From positions 558,001 to 622,000 of the forward strand of contig NZ_CP019388.1 of the NCBI RefSeq assembly GCF_001971725.1: a stretch of DNA of 64,000 nucleotides. Direction: 5' to 3'. Each line of letters begins with the position of its first letter. The stretch's first letter is position 1. This DNA is from Winogradskyella sp. J14-2 (GTDB lineage: Bacteria; Bacteroidota; Bacteroidia; Flavobacteriales; Flavobacteriaceae). This document shows positions 1 through 8,672 of the stretch, one piece after another. The translations under genes and the position numbers were made by a program. The notes below the pieces were generated by a model. The model was not told where the DNA came from. It made no database searches and saw only the letters and a list, made by a program, of their open reading frames with translations.

Positions 1-104
1 AAACCTCCACCAGCCCTTCTGGCCGTTGGCACACCCTTTCTGTAATAAAAATTAATACCACCAAGAGTCCCTTCAAAAAATACAATACCTTTCTGTTTTG
101 CCAT
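1..104 (-). CDS. Conserved hypothetical protein, N-terminal fragment
   Basis: Only the first 34 codons lie in the window; the gene runs off the left edge. Starting at the ATG at 104-102 the protein reads MAKQKGIVFFEGTLGG and then INFYYRKGVPTARRAGGG. This resembles the start of a short family I recall in Bacteroidota genomes, in which a Lys-rich start is followed by a G-T-hydrophobic-G beta strand and a basic Gly-rich loop; its function is unknown. The region upstream holds a 4 x 11-bp tandem repeat (168-211) that could carry its regulation. The family resemblance is from memory, and the fragment is too short to assign a function. Confidence 0.6.
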   Translation of the reverse strand, partial: MAKQKGIVFFEGTLGGINFYYRKGVPTARRAGGG

Positions 105-167
105 AATGCACTTATTGTCAATAACATAAAGATATAAAAAAATATACAACACAAGCATATTTATACT

Positions 168-211
168 GAGTATATACCAACTATATACCGACTATATGCC
201 GACTTTATGCC
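168..211. repeat. Four tandem 11-bp repeats
   Basis: Copies at 168-178, 179-189, 190-200 and 201-211 fit the pattern RASTWTATRCC (GAGTATATACC, AACTATATACC, GACTATATGCC, GACTTTATGCC). The 11-bp period is about one helical turn. The array lies between the ferredoxin terminator and the minus-strand gene starting at 104, so it could be a protein-binding array in that gene's upstream region. Confidence 0.75.
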
Positions 212-254
212 ATAGTATAGGTGTGTTATCTTGGTAAAATATTAAGGTACACTA

Positions 255-284
255 TAAAAAAATCCCAAGCCTTAGGCTTAGGAT
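255..284 (-). terminator. Intrinsic terminator of the ferredoxin gene
   Basis: The inverted repeat ATCCCAAGCC / GGCTTAGGAT (262-271 and 275-284, one mismatch) has a 3-nt loop. On the minus strand it is followed by a run of seven T (plus-strand A run 255-261). It lies about 30 bp past the ferredoxin stop codon. Confidence 0.7.
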
Positions 285-312
285 TAGTATTAATTATTGA
301 TGGTTCATCAAT

Positions 313-714
<402 letters not shown>

Positions 715-740
715 CTAACAGGCGTTTTACCAAACTCTAC

Positions 741-1799
741 ATGCATTTACAACAAAGAATTAACGCTTTCTCTAAATTAGGACAGTTTTTAAGGCAATTC
801 CATACCAGCGGCATCCAAAGAAATGATACCGTAGAGGCCAACGACCTTTTTTTTGAGGGCTTTAAACACCAAATAAAACTGGCTAATGAACATAATGGTT
901 GGTTTACAAAGGCTAATGTGTACTTTAGTATAGCGTCTTGGGCAGATGCTTTAACTACCAAAAATATAAACCAATGGACAAGGGCTTATAATTTTGAAAA
1001 CATAGAACCTAAGACCGTCGGTATTATTATGGCTGGTAACATCCCTTTGGTCGGTTTTCATGACTTTCTATCAGTACTTATTTCTGGCCATAATGTGTTG
1101 GTAAAACAATCCTCTAACGACAAGCATCTCCTACCCTATCTAGCTAAGTATCTCGAAGTTGTAGAACCTGGCTTTAAAGGAAAAATTACCTTTACGCAAG
1201 ACAAGCTAGAAAGCTTTGATGCTGTAATAGCCACAGGCAGCGATAATACAGCACGCTATTTTGAGTACTACTTTAAGAACAAACCATCCATAATTAGAAA
1301 GAACAGAAATTCGGTTGCAATACTAAATGGCAACGAGTCTAAAGAGGATTTAGAAGCCTTGTCTGATGATATCTTTAGATATTATGGTTTGGGTTGTAGA
1401 AATGTATCAAAACTCTTTGTACCTAAAGACTATAACTTTGATGCCTTTTTTAATGCAGTTTACAAATGGCATCCCGTAATCCACGGAGCAAAATATGCCA
1501 ATAACTATGATTACAACAAGACCGTGTACCTTATGAGCGAGTTCGATATGTTAGAAAATGGCTTTTTAATGATAAAGGAAGATAAAAGCTATGCCTCACC
1601 TATTGCTACTGTATTTTACGAATATTATGAAAGTAAAGAAAATCTAAAACACAAATTAGAAGAAGAGCATGATAAAATTCAATGTATAGTTGCAAATGGT
1701 TTTATCAAAAATGAAATTGCTTTTGGGCATACCCAAAAACCAGAGCTTTGGGATTATGCAGATGCTGTTGATACTGTTGAATTCTTGTTAAAAATTTGA
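741..1799 (+). CDS. LuxC-family acyl-CoA reductase
   Basis: This 352-aa protein resembles the acyl-CoA reductase (LuxC, PF05893) family. That family reduces acyl-CoA or acyl esters to fatty aldehyde with NADPH through a catalytic cysteine. Visible features are the GNIPLVGFHDFLSVLISGH segment (around residue 110-130), the ATGSDNTARYFEYYF Rossmann-like segment (around 170-185), and RYYGLGCRNVSKLFVP (around 230-245), whose Cys is the likely nucleophile. I chose the ATG at 741 (MHLQQRINAFSKLG) because it follows the predicted promoter and matches the family start; upstream in-frame ATGs fall in the promoter. No luxD, luxE or luxAB lie nearby, so bioluminescence is not implied. Its neighbours are the ferredoxin and serC-serA. 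Confidence 0.85.
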   Translation: MHLQQRINAFSKLGQFLRQFHTSGIQRNDTVEANDLFFEGFKHQIKLANEHNGWFTKANVYFSIASWADALTTKNINQWTRAYNFENIEPKTVGIIMAGNIPLVGFHDFLSVLISGHNVLVKQSSNDKHLLPYLAKYLEVVEPGFKGKITFTQDKLESFDAVIATGSDNTARYFEYYFKNKPSIIRKNRNSVAILNGNESKEDLEALSDDIFRYYGLGCRNVSKLFVPKDYNFDAFFNAVYKWHPVIHGAKYANNYDYNKTVYLMSEFDMLENGFLMIKEDKSYASPIATVFYEYYESKENLKHKLEEEHDKIQCIVANGFIKNEIAFGHTQKPELWDYADAVDTVEFLLKI

Positions 1800-1913
1800 T
1801 ACAAAAATTATCATTTTAGTAATGCTAAATAGCCAATTAATTAGCACCTTTGTAACAGATCAAACAAAAAAATAATAAATTTCTGAGTCATTAGAAATGA
1901 AACTATACTATTA

Positions 1914-2975
1914 ATGAAAAAACATAATTTTAGTGCAGGTCCTTGTGTACTACCAAAATCCGTAATTCAAAAAGCTTCTGAAGCACTTTTAAACTTTGAT
2001 GATGGCTTATCTCTTATTGAAATTTCGCATCGTAGCAAGCCTTTTGTAGATGTTATGGAAAACGCCAGAGCTTTAGCTTTAGAACTGTTAGGTTTAGAAG
2101 GCAAGGGTTATAAAGCCTTATTCTTACAAGGTGGTGCAAGCACGCAGTTTTTAATGGTTGCCTTAAATCTTCTTGAAAAAAGAGCTGGTTACCTAAATAC
2201 TGGTACTTGGAGTGATAAGGCCATTAAAGAAGCTAAAATTTATGATGATATTTATGAAGTGGGTTCTTCCAAAAGTGCAAACTTTAACTACATACCAAAG
2301 GGTTACGATATTCCTGAAGATTACGATTACTTCCACTGTACCTCTAACAACACCATTTTTGGGACACAGATGAAGAGTTTCCCAAACGCACCAATTCCTA
2401 TGGTTTGCGATATGAGTAGTGATATCTTTTCGCGTCAGTTAGATTTCACACAGTTTGATTTAATCTATGCTGGTGCACAAAAAAATATGGGTCCTGCTGG
2501 TACAACTTTAGTGGTCGTAAAAGAAGATATATTAGGTAAGGTGTCTCGTAAAATTCCTTCAATGATGGACTATAAAGTGCATATCAGTAAAGGAAGTATG
2601 TTTAATACACCACCTGTATTTGCAGTATACGTATCTATGTTAACCTTACAATGGTTAAAAGATCTGGGAGGCATAAAGGCCATTGAAGAAGAAAATGAAA
2701 AGAAAGCGCGATTAATTTACTCAGAAATAGATTTAAACCCACTATTTAAAGGGTATGCAGTAAAAGAAGATCGTTCTACTATGAACGCAACCTTTACCCT
2801 AGAAAACGAAAATCTAAAAGAAACCTTCGATGCCATGTGGAAAGAAGCTGGTATTAATGGTCTCAACGGTCATAGAAGTGTTGGTGGTTACAGAGCATCG
2901 ATGTACAATGCTCTATCCTTAGACAGTGTAAAAGCACTTGTAGAAGTTATGAGTGAATTAGAAAGAAAAGCCTAA
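1914..2975 (+). CDS. serC: Phosphoserine aminotransferase
   Basis: The 353-aa cytosolic PLP enzyme converts 3-phosphohydroxypyruvate and glutamate to 3-phosphoserine and 2-oxoglutarate, the second step of serine synthesis. The N-terminus MKKHNFSAGPCVLP is the class V aminotransferase SerC signature. K190 in YAGAQKNMGPAG is the PLP lysine. The C-terminal NGLNGHRSVGGYRASMYNAL carries the phosphate-binding residues. Full length for the family. It is followed 21 bp later by serA, so the two form an operon for the first two steps. Confidence 0.97.
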   Translation: MKKHNFSAGPCVLPKSVIQKASEALLNFDDGLSLIEISHRSKPFVDVMENARALALELLGLEGKGYKALFLQGGASTQFLMVALNLLEKRAGYLNTGTWSDKAIKEAKIYDDIYEVGSSKSANFNYIPKGYDIPEDYDYFHCTSNNTIFGTQMKSFPNAPIPMVCDMSSDIFSRQLDFTQFDLIYAGAQKNMGPAGTTLVVVKEDILGKVSRKIPSMMDYKVHISKGSMFNTPPVFAVYVSMLTLQWLKDLGGIKAIEEENEKKARLIYSEIDLNPLFKGYAVKEDRSTMNATFTLENENLKETFDAMWKEAGINGLNGHRSVGGYRASMYNALSLDSVKALVEVMSELERKA

Positions 2976-2996
2976 CTAATAAAGAATTACTATTAC

Positions 2997-3947
2997 ATGA
3001 AAGTACTAGCAAACGATGGTGTATCCCAAAGCGGTATAGACGCTTTGGAAGCTGCAGGTTACGAAGTGTTAACAACGACTGTTGCACAAGAACAATTACA
3101 AAATTACATTAACGATAATGATATTTCAGTGCTACTGGTAAGAAGTGCTACCAAAGTTAGAAAAGATATTATTGACAACTGCCCAAGCCTTAAGATTATT
3201 GGTCGTGGAGGTGTTGGTATGGACAACATAGATGTTGATTATGCAAGAGAAAAAGGACTTCATGTTATTAATACTCCTGCGGCATCATCACATTCTGTAG
3301 CAGAATTAGTGTTTGGCCATTTTTATGGCCTAGCAAGATTTCTTCATAATTCTAATCGCGATATGCCTTTAGAAGGAGATTCTAATTTTAAAGCACTTAA
3401 AAAAGCTTACGCTAAAGGTGTTGAACTAAAAGGAAAAACTCTAGGTGTTATTGGTTTTGGTAGAATTGGACAAGCCACTGCCAAGATTGGCATTGGAGCT
3501 GGTATGAATATCGTGGCTTTTGACCCATTTATTGAAGAAACAACGATAGATCTAGACTTTTTCGATGGTCAGAAAGTAAGTTTCAATATAAAAACCGTTT
3601 CTAAAGAAGAAGTTTTGAAACAAGCTGATTTTATAACACTACATGTGCCAGCACAAAAAGATTACGTTATAGATGAAGCTGACTTTAACCAAATGAAAGA
3701 CGGTGTAATTATAGCCAATGCTGCACGCGGTGGAGTTGTAAACGAAATTGCTTTAATAAAAGCTATAGAAAGTGGAAAAGTGGCAAGAGCTGCTTTAGAT
3801 GTGTTCGAAAAAGAGCCACAGCCAGAAGTACAATTACTTATGAATCCTGCATTGTCTCTGACACCACATACTGGTGCTGCTACTAGTGAAGCACAAGATA
3901 GAATTGGTGTAGAACTTGCAGATCAAATCATAAAAATATTGGGATAA
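2997..3947 (+). CDS. serA: D-3-phosphoglycerate dehydrogenase, short form
   Basis: The 316-aa enzyme oxidises 3-phosphoglycerate to 3-phosphohydroxypyruvate with NAD+, the first committed step of serine synthesis. Features are the N-terminal substrate-binding part with GRGGVGMDNID (70-79), the NAD-binding GFGRIGQAT (153-161), the catalytic Arg in NAARGGVVNE, and the catalytic His in LTPHTGAATSEA near the end. It lacks the C-terminal ACT and intervening domains of E. coli SerA. It is therefore the short type and lacks the known site for serine feedback inhibition. It lies just downstream of serC and ends before a strong terminator. Confidence 0.95.
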   Translation: MKVLANDGVSQSGIDALEAAGYEVLTTTVAQEQLQNYINDNDISVLLVRSATKVRKDIIDNCPSLKIIGRGGVGMDNIDVDYAREKGLHVINTPAASSHSVAELVFGHFYGLARFLHNSNRDMPLEGDSNFKALKKAYAKGVELKGKTLGVIGFGRIGQATAKIGIGAGMNIVAFDPFIEETTIDLDFFDGQKVSFNIKTVSKEEVLKQADFITLHVPAQKDYVIDEADFNQMKDGVIIANAARGGVVNEIALIKAIESGKVARAALDVFEKEPQPEVQLLMNPALSLTPHTGAATSEAQDRIGVELADQIIKILG

Positions 3948-3978
3948 CAAAATAATTGTGACCTTTATAAACTAACTG

Positions 3979-4007
3979 AGTCCTATAATTGTATAGGACT
4001 TTTTTTG
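3979..4007 (+). terminator. Terminator of serC-serA
   Basis: A perfect 9-bp stem AGTCCTATA / TATAGGACT (3979-3987, 3992-4000) with a 4-nt loop is followed by TTTTTTTT. Confidence 0.9.
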
Positions 4008-4048
4008 TACCTTACTTAACTGAAAATTAAACCTTAATCTTATAAACA

Positions 4049-4684
4049 ATGGAAGGAATTTTAGACTTATTAAATAGTGACATGGGAAAAACCATCATAA
4101 GTGGTGTTTCTGGTTCTACAGGAACAGATCAAAACAAAACAAGTAATGTTTTGACAATGGCATTACCCGTTCTTATGAAAGCAATGGAGCGTAACGCCTC
4201 AACACCAGAAGGTGCCCAAGGACTTATGGGAGCCTTAAGCAATAAACATGATGGAAGTATCTTAGATAACTTAGGTAGCCTCTTTGGCGGTGGTGTTAAT
4301 GAAGAAGTAAAGACTGATGGGTCTAAAATATTAGGTCATGTCTTAGGAAGCAAACAACAAGGTGTTGAGCAAGTTATAGGGCAAAAATCTGGTTTAGATG
4401 CTGGTTCTGTGAGCGACATTCTTAAAGTTGCCGCACCAATATTAATGGGTGTTTTAGGAAAACAATCTCGTCAAAATAATGTTAGCTCTCAAAGTGATCT
4501 TACAGGATTATTAGGTGGCTTCCTTGGAGGTAATGACACTAGAAATGAGCAAAGTTTTCTAGAAAAAATCCTAGATGCCGATGGTGATGGCAGCGTTATA
4601 GACGATGTTGCAGGAATGGTGCTTGGAGGTGCTAAGAAAAAAGGAGGCCTTGGTGGTCTTCTAGGTGGTCTATTCGGAAAATAA
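4049..4684 (+). CDS. DUF937 domain protein
   Basis: This 211-aa cytoplasmic protein has the repeated hydrophobic/Gly pattern of DUF937 (YidB-like). Examples are MEGILDLLNSDMGKTIISG at the start, VLTMALPVLMKAMERN around residue 40, and a second half-repeat with VSDILKVAAPILMGVLGKQ around 130. Near residue 175 lies DADGDGSVIDDVAGMVLGG, which contains a DxDxDG calcium-loop-like motif, and the C-terminus is Gly-rich (KKKGGLGGLLGGLFGK). No enzymatic role is known for the family. The gene is monocistronic, with a terminator on each side. The family call is firm and the function unknown. Confidence 0.85.
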   Translation: MEGILDLLNSDMGKTIISGVSGSTGTDQNKTSNVLTMALPVLMKAMERNASTPEGAQGLMGALSNKHDGSILDNLGSLFGGGVNEEVKTDGSKILGHVLGSKQQGVEQVIGQKSGLDAGSVSDILKVAAPILMGVLGKQSRQNNVSSQSDLTGLLGGFLGGNDTRNEQSFLEKILDADGDGSVIDDVAGMVLGGAKKKGGLGGLLGGLFGK

Positions 4685-4707
4685 AATCTAACGATTATTT
4701 ATAGACA

Positions 4708-4734
4708 AAAGCAGCTCAACTGAGCTGCTTTTTT
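4708..4734 (+). terminator. Terminator after the DUF937 gene
   Basis: An 11-bp perfect stem AAAGCAGCTCA / TGAGCTGCTTT (4708-4718, 4721-4731) with a 2-nt loop is followed by T residues. Confidence 0.85.
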
Positions 4735-4873
4735 GGTTTTGTTTGTTTACTGTTTCACTCAATGAATGGATATATTTACTCATTTGCTGTTTCGTACTAC
4801 TCTATTTGTATTTTATTTTGTATTAAACATCAATAATTCTTCAATGATTAAAATTATTAATACCTTTAATGTT

Positions 4874-5311
4874 ATGAAAAAAACAATTCCATTTGTTATT
4901 CTAATTGCTCTGATAGCAAGTTGTAAATCGTACAATAGCAACCCAACAATTAATAACGGAAATAGCAGTGCTTTAGTAAAAAATGATACCGTTTCTATTA
5001 GTAGCGATGAGACGGATTACGAAATCATCATCATAGAACCTGGTTTTAATGCATGGTTAATTAGTACTGCTAGGCCAAGAGGTTTTCACTCTCAAAGATG
5101 GTTAGAAGATAGAAATGCTTTTCTTGTACAAGCTTGGAATCAAAGGAATCTTCAACCGCATAGCTACGACCCAAACTTGTATCAAGTAAGAATAGACTAC
5201 GACACGCGTACAGATTATGGTTATGAAGTTAACTACAAACTGTATAATTACTTTTTATACTTTCAGTTAAAATATAAACAACAATTAACCTCAATAATTC
5301 CTAGAATTTAG
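4874..5311 (+). CDS. DUF6146-type lipoprotein
   Basis: This is a 145-aa secreted lipoprotein. From the ATG at 4874 the protein begins MKKTIPFVILIALIASCKSY, a lipoprotein signal peptide with the acylated Cys in LIASC. The earlier in-frame ATGs would bury this signal and are rejected. The mature part holds the block YEIIIIEPGFNAWLIS, then ARPRGFHSQRWLE and, near the C-terminus, DYGYEVNYKLYNYFLYFQLK. I recall this block as conserved in the flavobacterial family annotated DUF6146. Function is unknown. It sits 28 bp before the next membrane-protein gene. Confidence 0.8.
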   Translation: MKKTIPFVILIALIASCKSYNSNPTINNGNSSALVKNDTVSISSDETDYEIIIIEPGFNAWLISTARPRGFHSQRWLEDRNAFLVQAWNQRNLQPHSYDPNLYQVRIDYDTRTDYGYEVNYKLYNYFLYFQLKYKQQLTSIIPRI

Positions 5312-5313
5312 CG

Positions 5314-5321
5314 TACATTTG
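5314..5321 (+). promoter_or_regulatory. Candidate -7 element TACATTTG
   Basis: TACATTTG is an exact TAnnTTTG match, 18 bp before the ATG at 5340. It supports that ATG over the one at 5319, which overlaps the box. No TTG at the expected -33 distance is visible. Confidence 0.45.
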
Positions 5322-5339
5322 CAGCGCTTAAAAAGTGCT

Positions 5340-5834
5340 ATGAATAGGTTTAAAGAACATTGGGAAATCCAGCATAACTGGCAATTAATCTTTCCTTTAT
5401 TGGGCATTCTGGGTTTAGGATATTCTTCATTTAAATTGGCTTTGGTCTTATTTGGTGACTTTAGAAATATGGTAATCATTATTGCTTCAGTACTATTGTT
5501 TGTAGTACTACTAATAGCAACACTAAGGCTTTTTAAATTTCTTGAAAAACGCTGGAAATTAGAATACAGATGGGAAATAATTAGAGTATTTATTGTATTT
5601 GCTATTACCGGATCTTCGTCACTCTATGTTGGCAGACCGATAATAAAATTACTAGGGATTACTAAAGAAAACTTAAATCCTGCACTCTACTGGATATTAT
5701 TTACTATTATTGGCTTAATTTTCTATCAAATTCTTCTAGTTAGTTTTGGTTGGCTGTTTGGTCAACACAAGTTCTTTTGGGAATTTGAAAAAAAAATGTT
5801 GAAACGATTTGGCTTAAAACGCTTTGTAGATTGA
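5340..5834 (+). CDS. DUF6787-type membrane protein
   Basis: This 164-aa integral membrane protein has four predicted helices: around residues 18-40 (LIFPLLGILGLGYSSFKLAL), 45-65, 82-105 and 122-148. The start MNRFKEHWEIQHNWQ is preferred because a -7 promoter box lies immediately upstream. The C-terminus is basic and aromatic (GQHKFFWEFEKKMLKRFGL). Families like this are sometimes mislabelled prolipoprotein diacylglyceryl transferase; I see no Lgt motif, so that name is not supported. Its stop TGA overlaps the TTG start of the next gene, suggesting translational coupling. Confidence 0.75.
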   Translation: MNRFKEHWEIQHNWQLIFPLLGILGLGYSSFKLALVLFGDFRNMVIIIASVLLFVVLLIATLRLFKFLEKRWKLEYRWEIIRVFIVFAITGSSSLYVGRPIIKLLGITKENLNPALYWILFTIIGLIFYQILLVSFGWLFGQHKFFWEFEKKMLKRFGLKRFVD

Positions 5835-6172
5835 GTAAGAAAACTATCATAAAACCTACTTCAAAGATACTTGCTGTAGCATTAATACTCGCAGTATTAT
5901 TGCCCTCTGCAATTAAGCTTGCCCACGCTTTTAGTCATCATAGTCACGAGGTTTGTAAAAATGATATTGATAGTAATACCCATTTTCATGAGTTAGACAT
6001 CGATTGCGAGTTTTATAAATTTAAACTTAACACAAACTATTATTTTACGTCTCTATCGTATAAAACTATAATTCAAAATAACTTCAGCAAGGTTAATACT
6101 TGCATTTATTTGTTCTTAAGAACACATCAGCAAAATACATCTTATTTAAGGGGACCACCAACTACAGCCTAA
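5831..6172 (+). CDS. His/Cys-rich small membrane or periplasmic protein
   Basis: A 113-aa protein of an unnamed family. It starts at TTG 5831, overlapping the previous stop (TTGA); no ATG fits before the signal sequence. An N-terminal hydrophobic segment (residues 12-31) is followed by AFSHHSHEVC, then THFHELDIDC. This gives a cluster of six or seven His with two Cys, typical of a metal-binding loop. The C-terminus ends SYLRGPPTTA. I recall similar small proteins with His-Cys loops and an LRGPP end directly upstream of TonB receptors in flavobacteria. The gene lies 76 bp ahead of the TonB receptor here. Zinc or copper binding is inferred from composition and context, not shown. Confidence 0.65.
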   Translation: MSKKTIIKPTSKILAVALILAVLLPSAIKLAHAFSHHSHEVCKNDIDSNTHFHELDIDCEFYKFKLNTNYYFTSLSYKTIIQNNFSKVNTCIYLFLRTHQQNTSYLRGPPTTA

Positions 6173-6248
6173 ACTTCGGTAAACAAAACACATATAGTGC
6201 CAGTATTTTTATTTTATTGGTATCAATCGTACACTATAATCTATAGTT

Positions 6249-8645
6249 ATGAGGCTTTTGGCTTTATTTATACTTTTTACAACTTTTAAGGTGGGCTACG
6301 CTCAAGAATGTAAGTTTACATTTCTAGGTGAACTCAAAGACTTTCACGACAATACTCCTATTGTTGGTGCTACTATATTTATGCAAAATTTAAATAGATA
6401 TACGACGTCCGACTTAGATGGAAAATTTAAAATTGAAAATCTTTGTGAAGGAGAGCTAACTCTCGTAATTTCTCATGTTGGCTGCGAAACTAAAACACTT
6501 ACATATACCATAAATGGAGATATGTATAAAAATATTTTGTTAGAGCACCACATTGAAGAACTTGATGAAGTTTCGTTAAAATCTAATGAGCAAAAAACTA
6601 CAAATACAGCCCAAGAACGTATTATTAAAGCAAATGTATTAAAACAGTATAGCATTCTTAGTCTTGGAGACGCGCTGAAAGAAGTACCAGGTGTTTCCTC
6701 TATTAACACAGGTAATACCATCGTTAAACCAATGATTAATGGATTACATAGTAGCAGACTTTTAATTCTTAATAATAGTGTTCGGTTGCAAGATCAGGAA
6801 TGGGGAATTGAGCATGCACCAAATGTTGATATTAACAGTGCTAATAACATTTCGGTAATAAAAGGGTCGGCAGCGCTAGCCTATGGTGGTGATGCGGTTG
6901 GTGGTGTGGTGGTAATAAACCCTAATAGAACTATTAGAATGGATACGCTTTATGGTAAGACAATCATTACTGGACAAACCAATGGTAGAGGTTATGGTAT
7001 TACCTCATCATTAAACAAAGGGTATGCGTCTGGTTGGTTTGCGAGCCTTCAAGGATCACTGAAGCAAAATGGAGACTTTAAATCTCCCGATTATTATTTA
7101 ACAAACACAGGTTTAAGGTCCAATAGTTTTACCGTGAGTGCAGGACGTAAAAACTTTAAACGTGGTTTTGAGGTGTTTTACAGTTACATCAATAACGAAA
7201 TTGGGATTCTAAGATCCTCTCATATTGGTAATATAAATGATTTAATAAACGCTATTAACTCACAGCAGCCCTTGGTAATTGATGATTTTAGCTATGATAT
7301 TAACGCACCAAAACAAGATGTAACCCATCATTTGGCAAAGGCTTCATATTATCAGCGATTTAAAAACTTTGGTAAATTAAACCTTCAATATGATTACCAG
7401 AACAACCAACGTTTTGAGTTTGATATTAGAGTAGGTGACGATAGAAATAAAGCAGCTTTAGATTTAAACCTTCAAACACATACAATTACGGCAGACCTTA
7501 ATTTAGACGCTAATTTACAGCACAAAATTAATGTTGGTATAATGGGTCGTTATCAGGATAACTTTGCAAATCCAGATACAGGTGTTAGACGCCTTATTCC
7601 AGATTACAAAAAGTTTGATTTTGGTACTTACATCACTACAGAGTGGATCGTTAATGACAAAGCAACAATCGATGCTGGCATACGTTATGATTATAATAAA
7701 ATTGATGCAAAAAAGTTTTATCGTACGTCGCGTTGGGAAGAACGTGGCTATGACCAAGATTTTTCCGATATAGTTATTGAAGATCTAGGTACGCAATTAT
7801 TAACAAATCCTATTTTTACGTACCATAATTTCTCGGCTTCAGCTGGTCTAAAGTATCTATTAGATGACAACAACACCATTCTAGGTAACTATGCCCTATC
7901 GAGCAGACCTCCCAACCCATCAGAATTATTTAGCGATGGGTTGCACCACTCTGCCGCAAGGATTGAGTTAGGCGATTTAAGGCTAGCGCAAGAAATCTCT
8001 AATCGTATTTCTGTTACCTACAATTTAAAAACAACTAATTTTAATTTGGTCGTAGATTTGTTTTATAACCATATTAACGATTTTATGTATTTAAGACCAT
8101 TTGGAATTGAGCAAACTATCAGAGGAGCCTTTCCTGTATGGGAATATCAAAAAACAGATACAGAACTATTTGGTATTGATGTTTCATCAAACTATAAATT
8201 TACCGACAATATCGCTTGGCAACATACGTCTTCTTACACCAAAGGAAATGATATAAATGCAGGTATAGATTTAATTGACATTCCGGCATTTAATACCAAT
8301 AACACACTAACATTTACAAAAGACGAATGGAGTAATTTTAAAGTAAGCTTAAAATCTGAATGGGTTTTTGAACAAACACAATTTCCTAACTTTAATTTTG
8401 AAACTTTTGTTGCCACAACCCAAGAGAATGTATTGGTAGATATTAGTACGCCACCAAATGCATATCATTTATTACATTTTTATAGTGAAGTGACTTTACC
8501 TCTAAATAAAAAGAACAATTTAAACATAGCATTGAATATCAACAACATATTTAATACAAACTATAGGGCTTACCTAAACCGACTACGTTATTTTGCTGAT
8601 GACTTAGGAAGAAATATCATGTTACAATTACAACTCAATTATTAA
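6249..8645 (+). CDS. TonB-dependent outer-membrane receptor
   Basis: This 798-aa protein is an outer-membrane gated channel that imports a ligand using TonB-ExbBD energy. Order of parts: signal peptide 1-18 (cut after YAQ), a carboxypeptidase-like regulatory domain about 25-107 (PIVGATIFMQN, TTSDLDGKFKIENL), a plug domain about 115-230 (LGDALKEVPGVSSINTGN, IKGSAALAYGGDAVGGVV), then a 22-strand-type barrel ending in LGRNIMLQLQLNY with the aromatic terminus. The length is short for a SusC and typical of metal, siderophore or vitamin receptors. It is flanked by a His/Cys-rich small protein and a small lipoprotein. With no SusD neighbour, a metal ligand such as zinc is likelier than a glycan; this is inference. 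Confidence 0.92.
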   Translation: MRLLALFILFTTFKVGYAQECKFTFLGELKDFHDNTPIVGATIFMQNLNRYTTSDLDGKFKIENLCEGELTLVISHVGCETKTLTYTINGDMYKNILLEHHIEELDEVSLKSNEQKTTNTAQERIIKANVLKQYSILSLGDALKEVPGVSSINTGNTIVKPMINGLHSSRLLILNNSVRLQDQEWGIEHAPNVDINSANNISVIKGSAALAYGGDAVGGVVVINPNRTIRMDTLYGKTIITGQTNGRGYGITSSLNKGYASGWFASLQGSLKQNGDFKSPDYYLTNTGLRSNSFTVSAGRKNFKRGFEVFYSYINNEIGILRSSHIGNINDLINAINSQQPLVIDDFSYDINAPKQDVTHHLAKASYYQRFKNFGKLNLQYDYQNNQRFEFDIRVGDDRNKAALDLNLQTHTITADLNLDANLQHKINVGIMGRYQDNFANPDTGVRRLIPDYKKFDFGTYITTEWIVNDKATIDAGIRYDYNKIDAKKFYRTSRWEERGYDQDFSDIVIEDLGTQLLTNPIFTYHNFSASAGLKYLLDDNNTILGNYALSSRPPNPSELFSDGLHHSAARIELGDLRLAQEISNRISVTYNLKTTNFNLVVDLFYNHINDFMYLRPFGIEQTIRGAFPVWEYQKTDTELFGIDVSSNYKFTDNIAWQHTSSYTKGNDINAGIDLIDIPAFNTNNTLTFTKDEWSNFKVSLKSEWVFEQTQFPNFNFETFVATTQENVLVDISTPPNAYHLLHFYSEVTLPLNKKNNLNIALNINNIFNTNYRAYLNRLRYFADDLGRNIMLQLQLNY

Positions 8646-8672
8646 TAAAAACAATTTTTAAAAACCAAAACA

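Noticed and set aside
741..1799. Bioluminescence operon
   Set aside because: Only the LuxC-like reductase is present; no luciferase, transferase or synthetase genes nearby.
5340..5834. Prolipoprotein diacylglyceryl transferase
   Set aside because: Some relatives are labelled so, but the Lgt signature motif and length are absent.
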